Shown here: piece by piece, positions 27,525 through 40,711 of the stretch
How positions within the stretch are numbered: position 1 is the first letter of the stretch
How the letters are laid out: the number at the start of each line of letters is the position of its first letter
NCBI GenBank assembly: GCA_029817715.1
Contig: JARUPY010000533.1
Coordinates: 1,694,001-1,758,000, forward strand
Source of the DNA: Melastoma dodecandrum
Lineage: Eukaryota; Streptophyta; Magnoliopsida; Myrtales; Melastomataceae
Length of the DNA stretch: 64,000 nt
Reading direction: 5' to 3'
The notes under the pieces: generated by a model
Database searches by the model: none
Seen by the model: the letters and a program-made list of their open reading frames with translations, nothing else
Told to the model about the DNA's origin: nothing
Made by a program: the position numbers and the translations under genes

Positions 27525-28718
27525 AATGGATTGTCAACACTTTGATGCTAAAGTTGAATGGAAAAATGATATTAAGTTCCTCCAAGAGTTTGCCCCACCA
27601 ACTATTACTGAAACAGGAATATTTTCCCCAGTGTGAAATGAATCCTCTTTGCACTAATAGCTACAGCAGATAGGAACCTGAAAGTGACCTTTTATCAGCC
27701 AACAAGAAGGAAGAAGTATAATCATCAGATGCTAAGCCTACTCAGGGATAATAACAAGAGCAGCAGATGCACAGCTGGAGCATGCGCAACTCATTATGCA
27801 ACCAGTGCGGGTGAAAAGCAAGTAAAGCCCCACAGTACACACCGATAAGAAGGGTTAGCCAGAGTTGGTTTATCCGACTAGTTCAGTCTCAAAATTCCAA
27901 ACGATAACACATTAATTTCTAGCCTAAATACTCCATTTCTGGGATTGAAAACTCCAGAAATCGAGGAATCATAAACCAAAACACGGAGACACAACATCGA
28001 TTCTGGGACAAAAACACCAAGGATTGGAATGACTAGAGGCCATGTCAACTGGATAATTCATCTCCTCACTCCCCATCTCATTTTATAAGGAAAAACTTGT
28101 AAACAAACCACGGGAAAACGGCAAGCAAAAGGGAGATTGAATTCCTCGATCTCCAAAAGCTGAAAATGAATAATAGATTGATCTTGAGCCGCCCCCAACG
28201 AATCCACCCATCCATATAGAAGTCTCCAGAACGAAATACCCACAAGACAACACATCGCCATGAAGCAAAACGGCAGCCAGAATCCCTAAGAAAACACAAG
28301 GGGTCGGAAGCCTAACTAATCCTCCCCCAAACTCTAACCTTCTATGATGAAGATCCCCCTTGTGTATATGGAGTCAACGCCGAGCACCCCCACGACCAAG
28401 AATCAAACCCCCCCCCCCCCCACCAAAACAAAGCCCGAGTCAAAAGGGAGTCCAAGAGGAGTTTGACTCGCTCCGCAGCAAGCTTCCGACAAGACCAACC
28501 CCTCCCTCTCACCTCTGCCTCACCAGATCCCAAATCCCCAGTTTCAGACACCCAAAAGCGAAAAGGCCAAGAACCCTCGCGCGCTCGGGGGCGACCCCTT
28601 TGTTCCTTTTCCTGGTTAGAAAATGGGAAGTGGGTCGATTTCTCTGGACCCAAAAAACCAAAAGAAAGAAAACAAAGCAAAGGTTGTTCCTCTTGGCGAC
28701 GCCTGGCTCCCAATCTCA

Positions 28719-28744
28719 CTCTCTCTCTCTCTCTCTCTCTCTCT
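28719..28744. repeat. (CT)13 microsatellite
   Basis: Twenty-six bases of perfect CT dinucleotide repeat in the 5' flank of the TGA gene (GA on the gene's sense strand). GA/CT tracts are frequent in plant leaders and promoters. Confidence 0.9.
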
Positions 28745-31186
28745 ATCGCCGCACAAACATCAAAGACGTTAACTCTCTTTCCCTCTCTCACCCTTTTCCT
28801 TTCCCCCAAATGGTGACTCGTGAATCCTCACGATTGTATTTATACACCAATAAAAATCCCATCTTTTTTCCTAAACTAATAATAATCAGGAGTTAAAGAG
28901 GATAGTGAGGCGTCCCCTCTCCCACAAAAGGCCGCCCACCCCCCTGATTCCAATCATGGTCTTCGCTAATTGCTTGAAACTTCCACGGTTGTTGTCGAGT
29001 TTAATTTGAAATTCCAAACCCCCCCCCCCCTCCCCATGAATTGTCAGCTTTCGGACATTGTCTCCCGTTCACACACGCAGTGATGTGATGTAATGAGGAT
29101 GCCGGTCGGATCTCCACGCCCTTCGGAGTCCGGCCTTTTACGCTCTCGTTAATTCAGCCCATACGTTCTTACGTTGCTTAGCCTCTTTAGTAGGCGTTAC
29201 AATTTAATCCATTTGTAACTTAATGAAAAAACAAAACTGATGACTTCTCTATGATGATTCAGAAACTTTTGTATGAACTGGGCCGAACAAAAGCTTAAGG
29301 ATTTGAATTGGTGTTCGGATGATTTTGGGCTCTCGACTGCGTTACGACACGTGCAGTCAAGTAGAGATAATGTTCCATTTGATACGACAAAGGCGAGGGG
29401 GACACGTAGCCCGTGATTAACCACCGCGCCTTTTAACTAAATACGCCATTATGCATACATAGTCGTCGTCCCCACCCAACCCACCTTCACGAGTAGAGTA
29501 ATCAATACTAGGTAGTCCTCGTCCGCCGGACAGTCTTTTCCGAGGCTGCTCGCACGTGCCTTTTTGTCCCGAAACCACCTCCCAACCCACGGCGTTTACG
29601 ATTGACTTGGACATTCTCCATCTACAATTCTAAGTGATGATAAAGAAAAAAGACAAATACTACTCCGAATCCTCGGCCATCTAATTACCACTCGAAATAC
29701 TTAGACCATATACCCAAATATATCCAGCACAAGGTATTGCTTAATACCGCTGTCCCGCGAGATCAAGAATTATGTTCAGACTTGAAGCGGGAAGAAATGG
29801 TGCGATCTAACAACATAATGATCGCGATGGAAGATGCCAATACACTTCGAGATTCATAAAATTAGTTTAAATTCATAGTATAAATAAGATTTTCTCATGT
29901 CTTTGTAAACAAGTAATCAATTCTGTCAACCAACATAGATAATTCGTTGTCTTAGATTTTACGCTTAGTCTAGAAGTATGCCTGTGTTTCTTTTAAGGAC
30001 GAAAGTCATATATCTCCTTTAACTTAGTCTCATTGTCTTCTAATTCACCTATTTCTCTAACAAGGTCGAAGGGCAGACTTCATATTCCCGTTGTCCACTT
30101 GCTTCTCCAACAAAGACAAAGAGTAACCCCTCGTTCGATTGAAACTTGATTTCCACGTACTCTTGTTAAAGAGCGAAGGGCGACGCTTCCTTTGATTTGA
30201 ATTATTTATCCCTTGTCCTCGCTAAAGGCGAAGTGCAACCTTCTTTGGAGGAGGTACTAATTTTCTTGAATTTTCGACAAATTCAAGTTACAATCACGTT
30301 TAAGAAATTAATACCAAACTCTTTATTTGAGCCACGTTCTTCCGACGCGTTCAACACCATCAATGCGTATCGCATGAAACGAGTCCGACGCGACGACGTC
30401 GCTGGCTGGCACGAAGTCCTTGATCCGCCGTGAGGAGCACCCGCTCTCCGTAAGAAGGGTCTTAGAAAAACTTTGGAGGCTCTGGAAAATTAATTGTCCG
30501 ATTTCTTTTCTTGTGGGGGTGTTCAAGGTCAAAGAGACAATTCATTTTAACATATTCATGTGGGTGTGTTTGTGGTGATGAGACGGTCATCGACTTTTTT
30601 AATCATCTCCGAGGGAAGAATTCCCCCAAAAAAAAAAACAACCATGTTCACCTAAAAAATGACGACAACCTCGTGATCCGACTTTCAGTGGTCAAAGGAA
30701 ACTCTTATCAATCATATCGTTTTAGGGGAGGCGACACGTAGCCCCCCCCCCCCCCCCAAAGGGATTAACGGCGACTTAATCCCTCCCTCCTTCCCTTGCC
30801 ACGTGCATACACGGTATATAAAAGAAATAAATAAAAGAACACGCCACATCCTCTAATATTTATACGGCCGCGAAAGGGAGTCTAGACTCCAACTTAATTG
30901 TGTATTTTTTTTTTAATAGTATAAAACAAAAACACGTATAAACTTTTTAATTTTCAGAATAACGACCGAAATGAATAAGGCATTTCATTTCATTTCAATT
31001 CTCAATTCATTCTGAAAATCACCCCCAATTTCCACGGCCCTTCCTAACCTCGCTTTCGCAATTTCTCCTTTTCTCCTCCCTCGTTTTTTCTTCATTTTTT
31101 CTTTTGTTTCGGCCATATTCCAAACCCCATCTCCTTCTGCGAAACAACCCCCCCCCCACATTTTCTTCTTTCCTTTTCTTCCACTT

Positions 31187-31194
31187 TATATAAA
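31187..31194 (+). promoter_or_regulatory. TATA box of the SIB1-like gene, overlapping a telo-box
   Basis: TATATAAA lies 102 bp before the ATG at 31289 and overlaps AAACCCTAA (31192-31200). Position predicts transcription start near 31220, which supports the chosen start codon. Confidence 0.6.
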
Positions 31195-31288
31195 CCCTAA
31201 CGTTTTCCTACGAATATTTGTGTGCGCGTGTGTTGTTCTAAACGTCGATCCTATCTTTACCGCAGTTTGCCTGCTTGTCAAGCAGACG

Positions 31289-31741
31289 ATGCTTGGCGTT
31301 AACACACAGAGGACGTCGAAGAAGAAAGATAAGGGCTCGCCGAGGGGTAACTCGAAGAAGGGCCTCAAGGTCATCTACATATCCAGCCCCATGAAGGTGA
31401 CAACGAGTGCCGCCGAGTTCCGTGCCACCGTTCAGGAGCTCACCGGTAGAGATTCCGACATCACCCGGTTCACGGACTGCAGCGACGGTTACCAACCCAG
31501 TCACGAATACCTGGGAGGTCACCGTCGGCAGGGCAGCAAGGATCAGGTTCAGAACAGCAGCAACCAGTCCGCGGGCTCGTCCGAGGCCAATTACCTGGCT
31601 AGCTGGGAGAGCCAGTCACCGACCACGGGGTACTCAGAGTCCGACATGAGTGTTCAGCACAGGGACGTAGACGTCCACACCTCGAGGATGTTCCAGGACT
31701 CGACGCTGCTGGAGGCCCTCTGCAGCTTCGACTTCTCTTAA
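31289..31741 (+). CDS. SIB1: Sigma factor-binding protein 1-like VQ-motif protein
   Basis: A single exon of 150 residues. The VQ motif FRATVQELTGRDS sits at about residues 45-57, preceded by a Lys-rich stretch and IYISSPMKV, the order found in Arabidopsis SIB1/SIB2. These proteins bind WRKY33-type factors in the nucleus and the plastid sigma factor SIG1, and affect defence and salicylate/jasmonate responses. The C-terminal half is Ser/Gln-rich and low in conservation, ending LLEALCSFDFS. The frame is open upstream to non-ATG codons, but the ATG at 31289 has the right distance from the TATA box and matches family N-termini. VQ genes of this class lack introns, as here. Confidence 0.88.
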   Translation: MLGVNTQRTSKKKDKGSPRGNSKKGLKVIYISSPMKVTTSAAEFRATVQELTGRDSDITRFTDCSDGYQPSHEYLGGHRRQGSKDQVQNSSNQSAGSSEANYLASWESQSPTTGYSESDMSVQHRDVDVHTSRMFQDSTLLEALCSFDFS

Positions 31742-32344
31742 ACAAAAAAAAAAAAGGAACAACATATTTTTGTTGTTGTTGTTGATGTTATTGCTTCTAT
31801 TTGTTTGTTCTTTCTGGATATTCATTAGTTTTCGTCATCGTCTTTTGTTATCTATGAATGAGAGTTGAGTTATTTTTATATTCTATTACAATCCCCTTCA
31901 GATAATTACTTTGGGCCATAATGGGCCTATTCCCACGTAATAAATCTCTGATTGGCCCACAAATTGGCTCAGTTTCGGGCCCATGTTACCGAACCGGCAG
32001 TCGACCCGGACCGGTACGGACTCCTCCATTATTGAAGGAAAGCTTTCTCTCATCATTTTTCCAGATAGAAAAAAAAAACAAGAAAAAGGTCGGGTCGGTT
32101 CCGGGTCGGGTCAAGTGGGAAAGCGTTTGGTTTGGCGTTGGGTATTGTAGGAGTGTGGACTCAGCTGGACTCGGACTTCTACGGAAAAGCAAACACCAAC
32201 CCCACCACCACCACACCACCGAAGGAAGTCGTTCTGCCTAACCATTTCCGATCGTCGTTCTCATTCCTCCCCACCCTCACCACAGACTGATCCGCCGCGA
32301 TTCGGCGACCGCAACCCTCAGTACGACGCAGATTCTTCTCGGGA
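31742..32344. other. Spacer between the SIB1-like gene and KEG
   Basis: About 600 bp with the 3' flank of the VQ gene and the KEG promoter/leader. A few GGGTCGGGT-like repeats are visible near 32090-32115. No gene is seen. Confidence 0.45.
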
Positions 32345-35300
32345 ATGAAGGTGCCGTGCTGTTCGGTCTGCCAGTGCAGGTACAACGACGAGGACCGCGT
32401 CCCTCTGCTCCTCCTATGTGGCCACGGTTTCTGCAGGGAGTGCCTCTCCCGGATGTTCTCCGCTTCTCTTGACACCACCCTCGCCTGTCCCCGCTGCCGC
32501 CACGTCTCCGTCGTCGGCAACTCCGTCTCCGCCCTCCGGAAGAACTTCCCCATCCTATCCCTCCTCCACGGGAGCTCTTCCCCCGACGCCGACCTCACCT
32601 TGTCTTCCGGAAGTGAGACTGAGGACGAGGATGCGGCCGGGGATGGGGATTCGAGGCGGCGGCACGGAGGGGACCCCTCTTCGTCCTCGTCCAGCTCACG
32701 AGATGATCGGTTGATTGAGTTAGGGCTGAGTAATTTGGAGCTGAAGCTGGTGAAGAAGATCGGGGAGGCAAGGAGGGCCGGGGTTGAGGTCTGGGCAGGG
32801 ACTGCTTGGGGCGGAGGCGGAGCGGGAGGGACGGGGAGAAGGTGGAGGAAGTCATTTGCCGTGAAGAAGGTGGAGGTGACGGCTGGTAAGGAGATGGACT
32901 GGGTGGTGGAGAGGTTGGAGGAGTTGAGGAGGAAGGCGATGTGGTGCAGGAATATTTGCAGATTCCATGGAGTTCTGGCGAAGAGGGTTTTGAATGGAAG
33001 GGAAAGCGAGAGGGAAAAAGGAGGGGACTTCGTGTGGTTGGTCTGGGACAGGTGCTCGGGCTCGGTTATGTCGGAGATGCAGCGAAATGAAGGGAGGTTA
33101 ACCCTAGATCAGATTCTTAGGTAAATTTAATTTTTTCCCTTTTTCTCCAAAGAAGCAGTTGAAAACCTTTTCTCATTGCAATCTACATTGTTCACTAAAG
33201 CTTGCACATCCATACGCTTGCTGATAGGAAGAATGAATATTTTCCGGCTAGAGAGGATGCGTTATTGTCAGATAAACGATAATTCACCATAGCCACCGAG
33301 GTTTTCTAGTTTTGTGATAAGAGTAGTTATGTCGGTCTATCTTAGGAAGCCTGTTGGATTTTTTGTTGTCTAGCAGTAAAAGAATCTCTTTTAGTGATGC
33401 AATGGATTGGAGTTGCTGTACGAAAGCAACTATTGGGCCAGGATTCTGCTTACTTTGATATCTTGGGATGATATCCTGATAAATATTTTTTGCCGTATTT
33501 GTTGGTTAAGCACTTAGTGACTTACGATGATGATGATTCTTGAGATCCAGCTTCAGTTATTGGAGCCCTCTGGTCAGTCAAATTTACAGATTTCCCTTTG
33601 GTTTTGATGTGGCAATGTTTCTGCCTGTTTGTAGATATGGGGCCGACATCGCACGGGGCGTCGCTGAGTTGCATGCGGCCGGAATAGTTTGCATGAATCT
33701 AAAACCATCGAACCTTCTTTTGGATGCAAACGGTCACGCTCTAGTATCTGACTATGGCCTTGCATCTATTCTGAAAAAAACAGATTGTAGGAAAGCCCGA
33801 ATTGAGTGTGAGTCTTCCAGATCACATTCCTGTATGGATTGTGCAATGCTGAGCCCACAGTATGCTGCTCCCGAAGCATGGGAGCCAGTGAAGAAGTCTA
33901 TAAAGTTCTGGGGTGATGGGATTGGTATATCACCAGCGTCAGATGCCTGGAGTTTTGGTTGCACATTGGTGGAGATGTGCACCGGTTCTGCTCCGTATGT
34001 ATAATAGCATGAATCGTTTCTTTTCTGCATCCTTCTGCGCACTTATGGACAAACGGTACTTTTGGATGTATTTTGCAGGTGGGCTGGTCTTAGTGCGGAG
34101 GAAATTTATCAGGCTGTTGTGAAGGCAGGAAAGCGGCCTCCACAGTATAGTGTTGTAGGCGTCGGAATGCCCACCGATTTGTGGAAGATGATTGGCGAAT
34201 GCCTTCATTTTAAAGCAGCAAGTAGACCTTCCTTCAGTGCTATCTTGTCGATGTTTATGCAGTACTTGCAAACGAAACCATGGAGTCCACCAGCCAGTCC
34301 TGAAAAGTAAGAGGCTTTTAATTATTTCTTTCACTGGTATTTTTAGTTCAACGCTTGCTGGGATGTTATTTTCCTTGGTTTTTTAGTGATTGGGTCCTGA
34401 TCTATCCTAGCCCATTCTTAACGTGAGGAATGCTGACAGTGACAGTGAGTCAACCAATTGTATTGGATCAAGACAGATGGAGCCACGCCATGAACCTTTC
34501 CCCCTTGTAGTTCAGAATATGACCACCCTTCTTCACAGACTTGTGTCTGAAGGAAATGTAAATGGTGTTAGGTATGTATTTGTTGTCTAATTTTATACTT
34601 CTTACCTAGGGAGCATTATCTTTAAGATTCTTTTCCCCTTCTGTTGTTTCTTGGAAAAGTTGGTAATTTGGTTTCTTTTGTTAAACAGGGATCTCCTAAA
34701 CAAGGCAGCTTCAGGAAAGATTGGCAGCTCAATATCTTCTCTTCTTGAAGCACAGAATTCTGATGGCCAAACTGCCTTGCATTTGGCATGTAGACGCGGT
34801 AATGTGGAACTCGTGGAGACCATTTTGGAGCATCGGGAGGCAAATGTAGATATTTTGAATAAAGATGGGGATCCGCCTCTTGTTTTTGCATTGGCGGCTG
34901 GTAATCCACAATGCGTCCGAGCTCTGATTAGAATATCTGCTAATGTCAAGTCCAGGTTAAGGGATGGAGCGAGCCCTTCTATCGCACATGTATGTGCATA
35001 TCATGGACAGCCGGACTGCATGCGTGTAAGTTCTTGATAATTAATTTTTTTTCCAAACAATCCCCCCTACTCACCCTTTTCTGAGGTCTGTTTCCCTTTA
35101 GGAATTGCTATTTGGTGGGGCTGATCCAAATGTTGTGGATGAAGAAGGTGAATCTGTTTTACACCGAGCTGTTGCCAAGAAATACACGGACTGTGCCATG
35201 GTTATTTTGGATTGTGGAGGTTCCCTGTCGATGTCCATTGTTAATTCCAAAAACCTCACGTGAGTAGATTGACGTCTTTACTTAAATTATTAGTCAGTAC

Positions 35301-38300
35301 TTGAACAGTGATGAAATGGCATCCATTGCTCAAGTGTTGACAAATTCTTGTATTATGTTTGTCCACAGGCCATTGCACTTGTGTGTTGCTACATATAATG
35401 TTGCTGTCGTGAAAAGGTGGTTGGAGGTAGCTACCCCAGAAGATGTTGCCCATGCAATAGATGTGCCCAGCCCTGCCGGTACTGCTTTATGTATGGCTGC
35501 TTCTCTAAAGAAGGACCATGAAAGTGGTAAGAGAACAATTTATTTAGGGGTGGAATTTGTCAATGAGCATATAAACATTTCCTTGTTTGGTGTTTTTCAT
35601 TTGCTGTTCTCTCAAAAAATTAGATTCCAGCGAACATTAGTGGTTCCAATATCTTGAGGTTGAAGAAGTCATGGAACCTTCCTGTTAGGCCATTAGTTGA
35701 TATGGCTAGTTTTGGCCTTTTTGCTTATATATCTGACTAATAGGTATGGCAAGTTTTCCCGACGCTGCTGTTAACTTATCTCCAATTTGGGCTCTACATG
35801 ATGCTGTAGAAGGGAGACAACTTGTTCGGATGTTGCTTGGCGCTGGAGCTGATCCAACTGCGCAAGATGCCCATGGGCGTACTGTTTTGCATTCAGCTGC
35901 CATGGCAGATGATACTGAGTTGGTCAAGGTGAATTTGATGTTGTAAGATGAACTTTGTGTTTTTTCTTTTATCCTCGGGTCCCCTAGCTGACATGTTTTC
36001 TTCTTTTTTTCCTCTCTTCTCGTTTGCTGCCTAAGATTATTCTGGAGGGTGGAGTAGATGTTAATATCCGAAATGTGCACAACATGATACCTCTCCATGT
36101 AGCGTTGGCCAGAGGGGCAAAGTCTTGTGTGGGCCTGCTACTGTATGCTGGTGCTAACTGTAATTTACAGGTCTTTTTCTCACTTCCTTGCTGATAATGT
36201 TCCATTTAATGACCTCTTGTTGTTACTGCTTGATTATTTTTTGAGAATGGCAATTCTTGTAAAGGATTGTCACTGATTTGCTTCCTGCCCCTGACCGACA
36301 ATGTTTATCATAGACTTAAGTCATAATAGTTCGCTGGATTCTATGCCTGCTGCTTTAGTTGTTGTGCTGCAGCCATTCTTTTTTTTTTCCTTGAGCTTCT
36401 TAGGAATTTGCTTATCTTCCAATGAAAGTTGAGATATTGGACTGACACTGGATATTGTGATTCTGCTGTTCACAGGATGATGAAGGAGACAATGCCTTCC
36501 ATATTGCAGCAGAGTCTGCAAAAATGATACGGGAAAATCTTCAGTGGCTCATTGTTATGCTCAGGCACCCTGATTCTGCAGTTGAAGCTAGAAATCACAG
36601 GCAATCATGCTTTTGTTACATATTTATTACTGTGTGGAGAGGATAGTCATTTTGTTTGGTTTCAATTTTTTCTATTCTCTTGTATTTTCTATGATCTACA
36701 TAACATTAATGCAAAGGCATTGCTTTTGGCTGTTCTTAGTATCAGTTCATTGCTTGTCTTTACTGTAACAACTCTTATTGGCTAATGGGTTTACTGCTGT
36801 CGTCAGTGGGAAAACATTGCGTGATTATCTGGAGGCTCTTCCTCGAGAATGGATTTCAGAAGATCTTATGGAAGCTCTCATGAATAGAGGAGTTCATTTG
36901 TCTCCTACATTGTGAGGAGGAAACTTTTTAGTTTAATATTAATCATGTTTCTTCTGTTGAATGACACGTTTGTTTTGGTTTTTTCGCTCTTTTTTTGCTA
37001 GGTATGATGTAGGAGATTGGGTGAAATTTAAAAGAACTGTTGTGACTCCTACTTATGGATGGCAAGGTGCTAGTCACAAGAGTGTTGGATTTGTACAGAA
37101 TGTTCAAGACAAGGATAACCTCACCGTTTCTTTTTGCTCTGGGGAGGCTCGCGTCTTGGCTAGTGAAGTAATAAAGGTGGTACCTCTGGACAGAGGACAA
37201 CATGTCAGGCTTAAGGCAGAAGTTAAAGAACCCAGGTATAATTTCTTGGTCTGAACTTTCATAGAAATTTCCGATGTCGCCGTCAAAGAAAGGATATCTG
37301 AAAAATTATCTCTTTGGCAGATAATGTGCTAAAATTCTTATCTTTTTATTTCTTTCCTTTCACTTTTTATTATTTTCTTTGAAGTGTCTTCACCTGTGCT
37401 GTTTTTGTTTTGGGCTTATGATCATATGGTAGTTTTATCTTTTTCCACTCATAGATTTGAGTTGAGAGGTCAATCACGGGACAGCATCGGTACTGTCTTG
37501 TGTGTTGATGATGATGGAATTTTGCGTGTTGGATTTCCTGGAGCATCCCGAGGATGGAAAGTCGACCCCGCTGAAATGGAAAGGGTTGAGGAATTCAAGG
37601 TTGGGGATTGGGTTAGGATCCGACCTTCTCTTACTACAGCAAAGCATGGATTGGGCTCTGTTAGTCCCGGTAGCATTGGGATTGTGTATTGTATCAGACC
37701 TGATAGCAGCTTGCTTCTGGATTTGTGTTACCTTCCTACTCGATGGCCTTGTGAACCCGAAGAAGTCGAACATGTTGTGCCATTTATGGTAAGATGGATG
37801 ACATCTATTCATTTACTTAAATTTAGCTTTTGTTCCAATAATAGATTTTGTTCATTTGCTTCTGCAAGCTGACTCCTTATCTCCTTCAATAGATTGGAGA
37901 CCTTGTTTGTGTGAAACGGTCGGTTGCCGAACCTAGATATGCTTGGGGAGGTGAGACTCATCACAGTGTCGGAAAGATATGTGATATAGAGAGTGATGGC
38001 CTTTTGATTATTGAAATTCCAAATCGGAATTTACCTTGGCGTGCAGACCCTTCTGACATGGAGAAGGTCGAGGATTTCAAGGTAATGGATTATCAAAAAT
38101 TTGTATTTTCTTTATGCAGTAGGCAGTTGAAGTAAGTTATTGCAATCTTTTACTTAGGTTGGAAACTGGGTCCGGGTCAAGGCTTCTGTTCCATCCCCCA
38201 AATATGGGTGGGATGACATAACAAGAGAGAGCATCGGCATCATCCATAGCTTGGAAGAGGATGGTGATATGTGCGTTGCCTTCTGCTTCCGCAGCAAATC

Positions 38301-39938
38301 ATTCCGCTGCTCTGTTACGGATATGGAGAAGGTTTCTCCCTTTGAAGTAGGGCAGGAGATCCATATGAAGCCTTCTATCTCTCAGCCGCGGCTTGGATGG
38401 TCAAATGAGACGCCTGCTTCTGTTGGAAAAATTGTTAGGATCGACATGGATGGTGCTTTGAATGTAAGTCCAATTTCTTTCATCTCTCAGATTGATATTG
38501 CTCGAGAAGATACTGGTATCTCCCATTATTGCTTCGAAGGGCATTGTTTCTTGCAACATAAATTCTGCTGATTGTCAGCCAGTATCCCCTCTGGTGATAA
38601 ACAGAATTTCTGAGCTTGTGCGTTCCTGTCATTCGTATGTGGGACTTTGGGCGAAATGTTTATTTCACCTTGAAACCTTTTTTGACAATGAATTTCTATC
38701 AGGTCAAAGTGGCTGGTCGGGCAAGCTTGTGGAGAGTTTCTCCAGGGGATGTGGAGCAACTTTCAGGATTTGAAGTTGGTGATTGGGTTCGCTCGAAGCC
38801 TAGTCTGGGGACTCGGCTTAGTTACGATTGGAATAGCCTTGGGAAGGACAGTATTGCTGTTGTCCATAGTGTACAGGAGAGTGGGTATCTGGAATTAGCG
38901 TGCTGTTTCCGCAAAGGCAGGCCAATGACACACTTTGCTGACATCGAGAAAGTTCCTAGTTTTAAAGTTGGGCAACATGTTAAGTTCCGACCTGGCATTA
39001 GCGAGCCGAGATGGGGATGGAGAGGAACCGGTCCTGATTCGCATGGAGTTATAGCTAGTGTTCATGCTGATGGGGAAGTAAGGGTGGCATTTTCTGGCTT
39101 GCCTGGCTTACGGAAGGGAGATCCGGCAGACCTTGAGTTAGAGCAGATCTTTGAAGTGGGAGAGTGGGTGAGGCTGAAAGAAAATGCTGGTAAATGGAAA
39201 TCAATTAGCCCTGGTTGTATCGGAATTGTCCAGGGGTTGGGCTACGAGGGAGATGAATGCGATGGGACCATGTATGTAGCGTTTTGTGGGGAGCAGGAAA
39301 GATGGGTGGGCCCCAGCTCTAATCTCGAGAAAGTGAGAAAGCTTACTGTTGGACAGCAAGTGAAGGTGAAACTCTCTGTGAAACAGCCAAGGTTTGGTTG
39401 GTCTGGACACAGTCATTTAAGCATTAGAACGATATCGGCCATCGATGGAGATGGTAAACTCCGTATTTATACCCCAGCAGGATCAAGACCCTGGATACTC
39501 GACCCTTCAGAGGTGGAAATCGTGCAGGAGGAGGAGCTTCAAGTTGGGGACTGGGTGAGGGTCAAGCCAACAATATCCACCCCAACATACCATTGGGGTG
39601 AGGTGAGCCACTCGAGCATCGGGGTGGTGTATCGGATAGACGGTGCTGAGCTCTGGGTGACGTTCTGTTTCATGGATAAGCTTTGGCTGTGCAAGGCAGC
39701 GGAGATGGAAAGAGTAAGGCAATTTAGGGTGGGAGATAAGGTGAAGATCAAGGAAGGGCTGATTACACCACGGTGGGATTGGGGAATGGAGACACATGCG
39801 AGCAAAGGTGAGATTGTGGGAGTCGACGCGAACGGGAAGTTGAGGATTAAGTTTCAGTGGAGGGAAGGAAGGCCATGGATGGGAGATCCTGCTGATATCA
39901 TGCTGGATGAATCCTCGATGAGGAATACAGGCTTGTGA
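32345..39938 (+). CDS. KEG: E3 ubiquitin ligase KEEP ON GOING (RING, kinase, ankyrin, HERC2-like repeats)
   Basis: Sixteen exons join in frame to about 1669 residues (Arabidopsis KEG has 1625): 32345-33120, 33635-33994, 34079-34306, 34428-34571, 34689-35025, 35102-35259, 35369-35526, 35744-35928, 36036-36170, 36476-36600, 36807-36911, 37002-37235, 37455-37788, 37893-38081, 38158-38463, 38703-39938. The C3HC4 RING uses Cys/His from C5/C6 to C51. The kinase-like domain has CMNLKPSN where HRD is usual and SDYG for DFG, features I recall from other KEG proteins. Ankyrin repeats span about 500-868, then twelve HERC2-like repeats (VGDWV..K pattern) fill the C-terminus. KEG works at the trans-Golgi/early endosome and degrades ABI5, restraining abscisic acid signalling. 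The exon 4 acceptor could instead be at 34440 or 34446, in the same frame. Intron 10 has a GC donor. Confidence 0.96.
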
Positions 39939-40711
39939 TGATGCACTCGGTGTGGAATGACGTCTTTTGTGCGAGGCGATAGCAGCGATGTTCAGCTTCA
40001 ACCTGGAGGGCGTGGGCGCCACTGTAGACCTGTATCTTATAGGTATTTATCACATTTTGATTTACTGATCTGATGAAGTATATAGTTACTGTGAATGTGA
40101 ATTTTGTTCCATTAGTGGTAGACACTCGTTTCTCGTCCTAAGGTCATTATATCCGATACGCATCATGCATCACAGAGACAATGCGGATAAGATGTACTGC
40201 CAGACTGCTGTCTATGAGATTACCCCAATGAAAGCACGAGCCAGATATAATAAGAGAACACCAAAGTGAAAGAATAGTGCTGTTTGGGATGCCCATAGAG
40301 GGGGAAATTACACTTAGAAGACAAAGGGTTCAAATTCAAATGCTTGCTTATCATGTGCCTATGAAGTGCATGAGCTTTGAGCTTTTCTCTTTTTCCTACC
40401 AAAGGAGCTTTCCTATAAGTTTGCCAGTACTAGTTTGTTAGTACAGGTCTCTTCCTGTTGTCTATGCAGGTTTAAGGGAAAGGGGAAACTCAGATCAATA
40501 GGAGAAAACTGGAACCCAAAATCCTAAATATCCAAATAATCTTTGAAAGGAAAATACTAAGGTGGCAGCCGCAAAGAAGTGCCTTCTCTTATCCATAGCC
40601 TGTATTAGGGTACTAATGACCGCAATAAAATATTATTGAGGGAAAAAAAATCCTAGATTCTAATCGACGCAAGCTTCAATCCAGTTTTACGGAGACTAAA
40701 AGCCAAAGATC
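39939..40711. other. Convergent 3' flank between KEG and the Nudix gene
   Basis: About 770 bp between facing stop codons; presumed 3' untranslated regions. I see no further feature. Confidence 0.45.

Larger units (their letters stand above)
27525..31288. other. Gene-free stretch: TGA 5' leader/promoter and SIB1-like promoter
   Basis: About 3.8 kb without a recognisable gene. The left part (to about 28900) probably holds the TGA leader and promoter. It includes a (CT)13 microsatellite at 28719-28744 and a 14-C run at 28408-28421. Further runs are 12 C at 29019-29030, 16 C at 30742-30757 and 10 C at 31148-31157. No open frame here shows family features. Confidence 0.5.

Noticed and set aside
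28342..28896. Overlapping open frames around the CT repeat upstream of the TGA gene
   Set aside because: Low-complexity translation of microsatellite and leader sequence.
32179..32598. Long open frame antisense to the KEG RING exon
   Set aside because: Shadow frame overlapping a strongly supported exon on the other strand.
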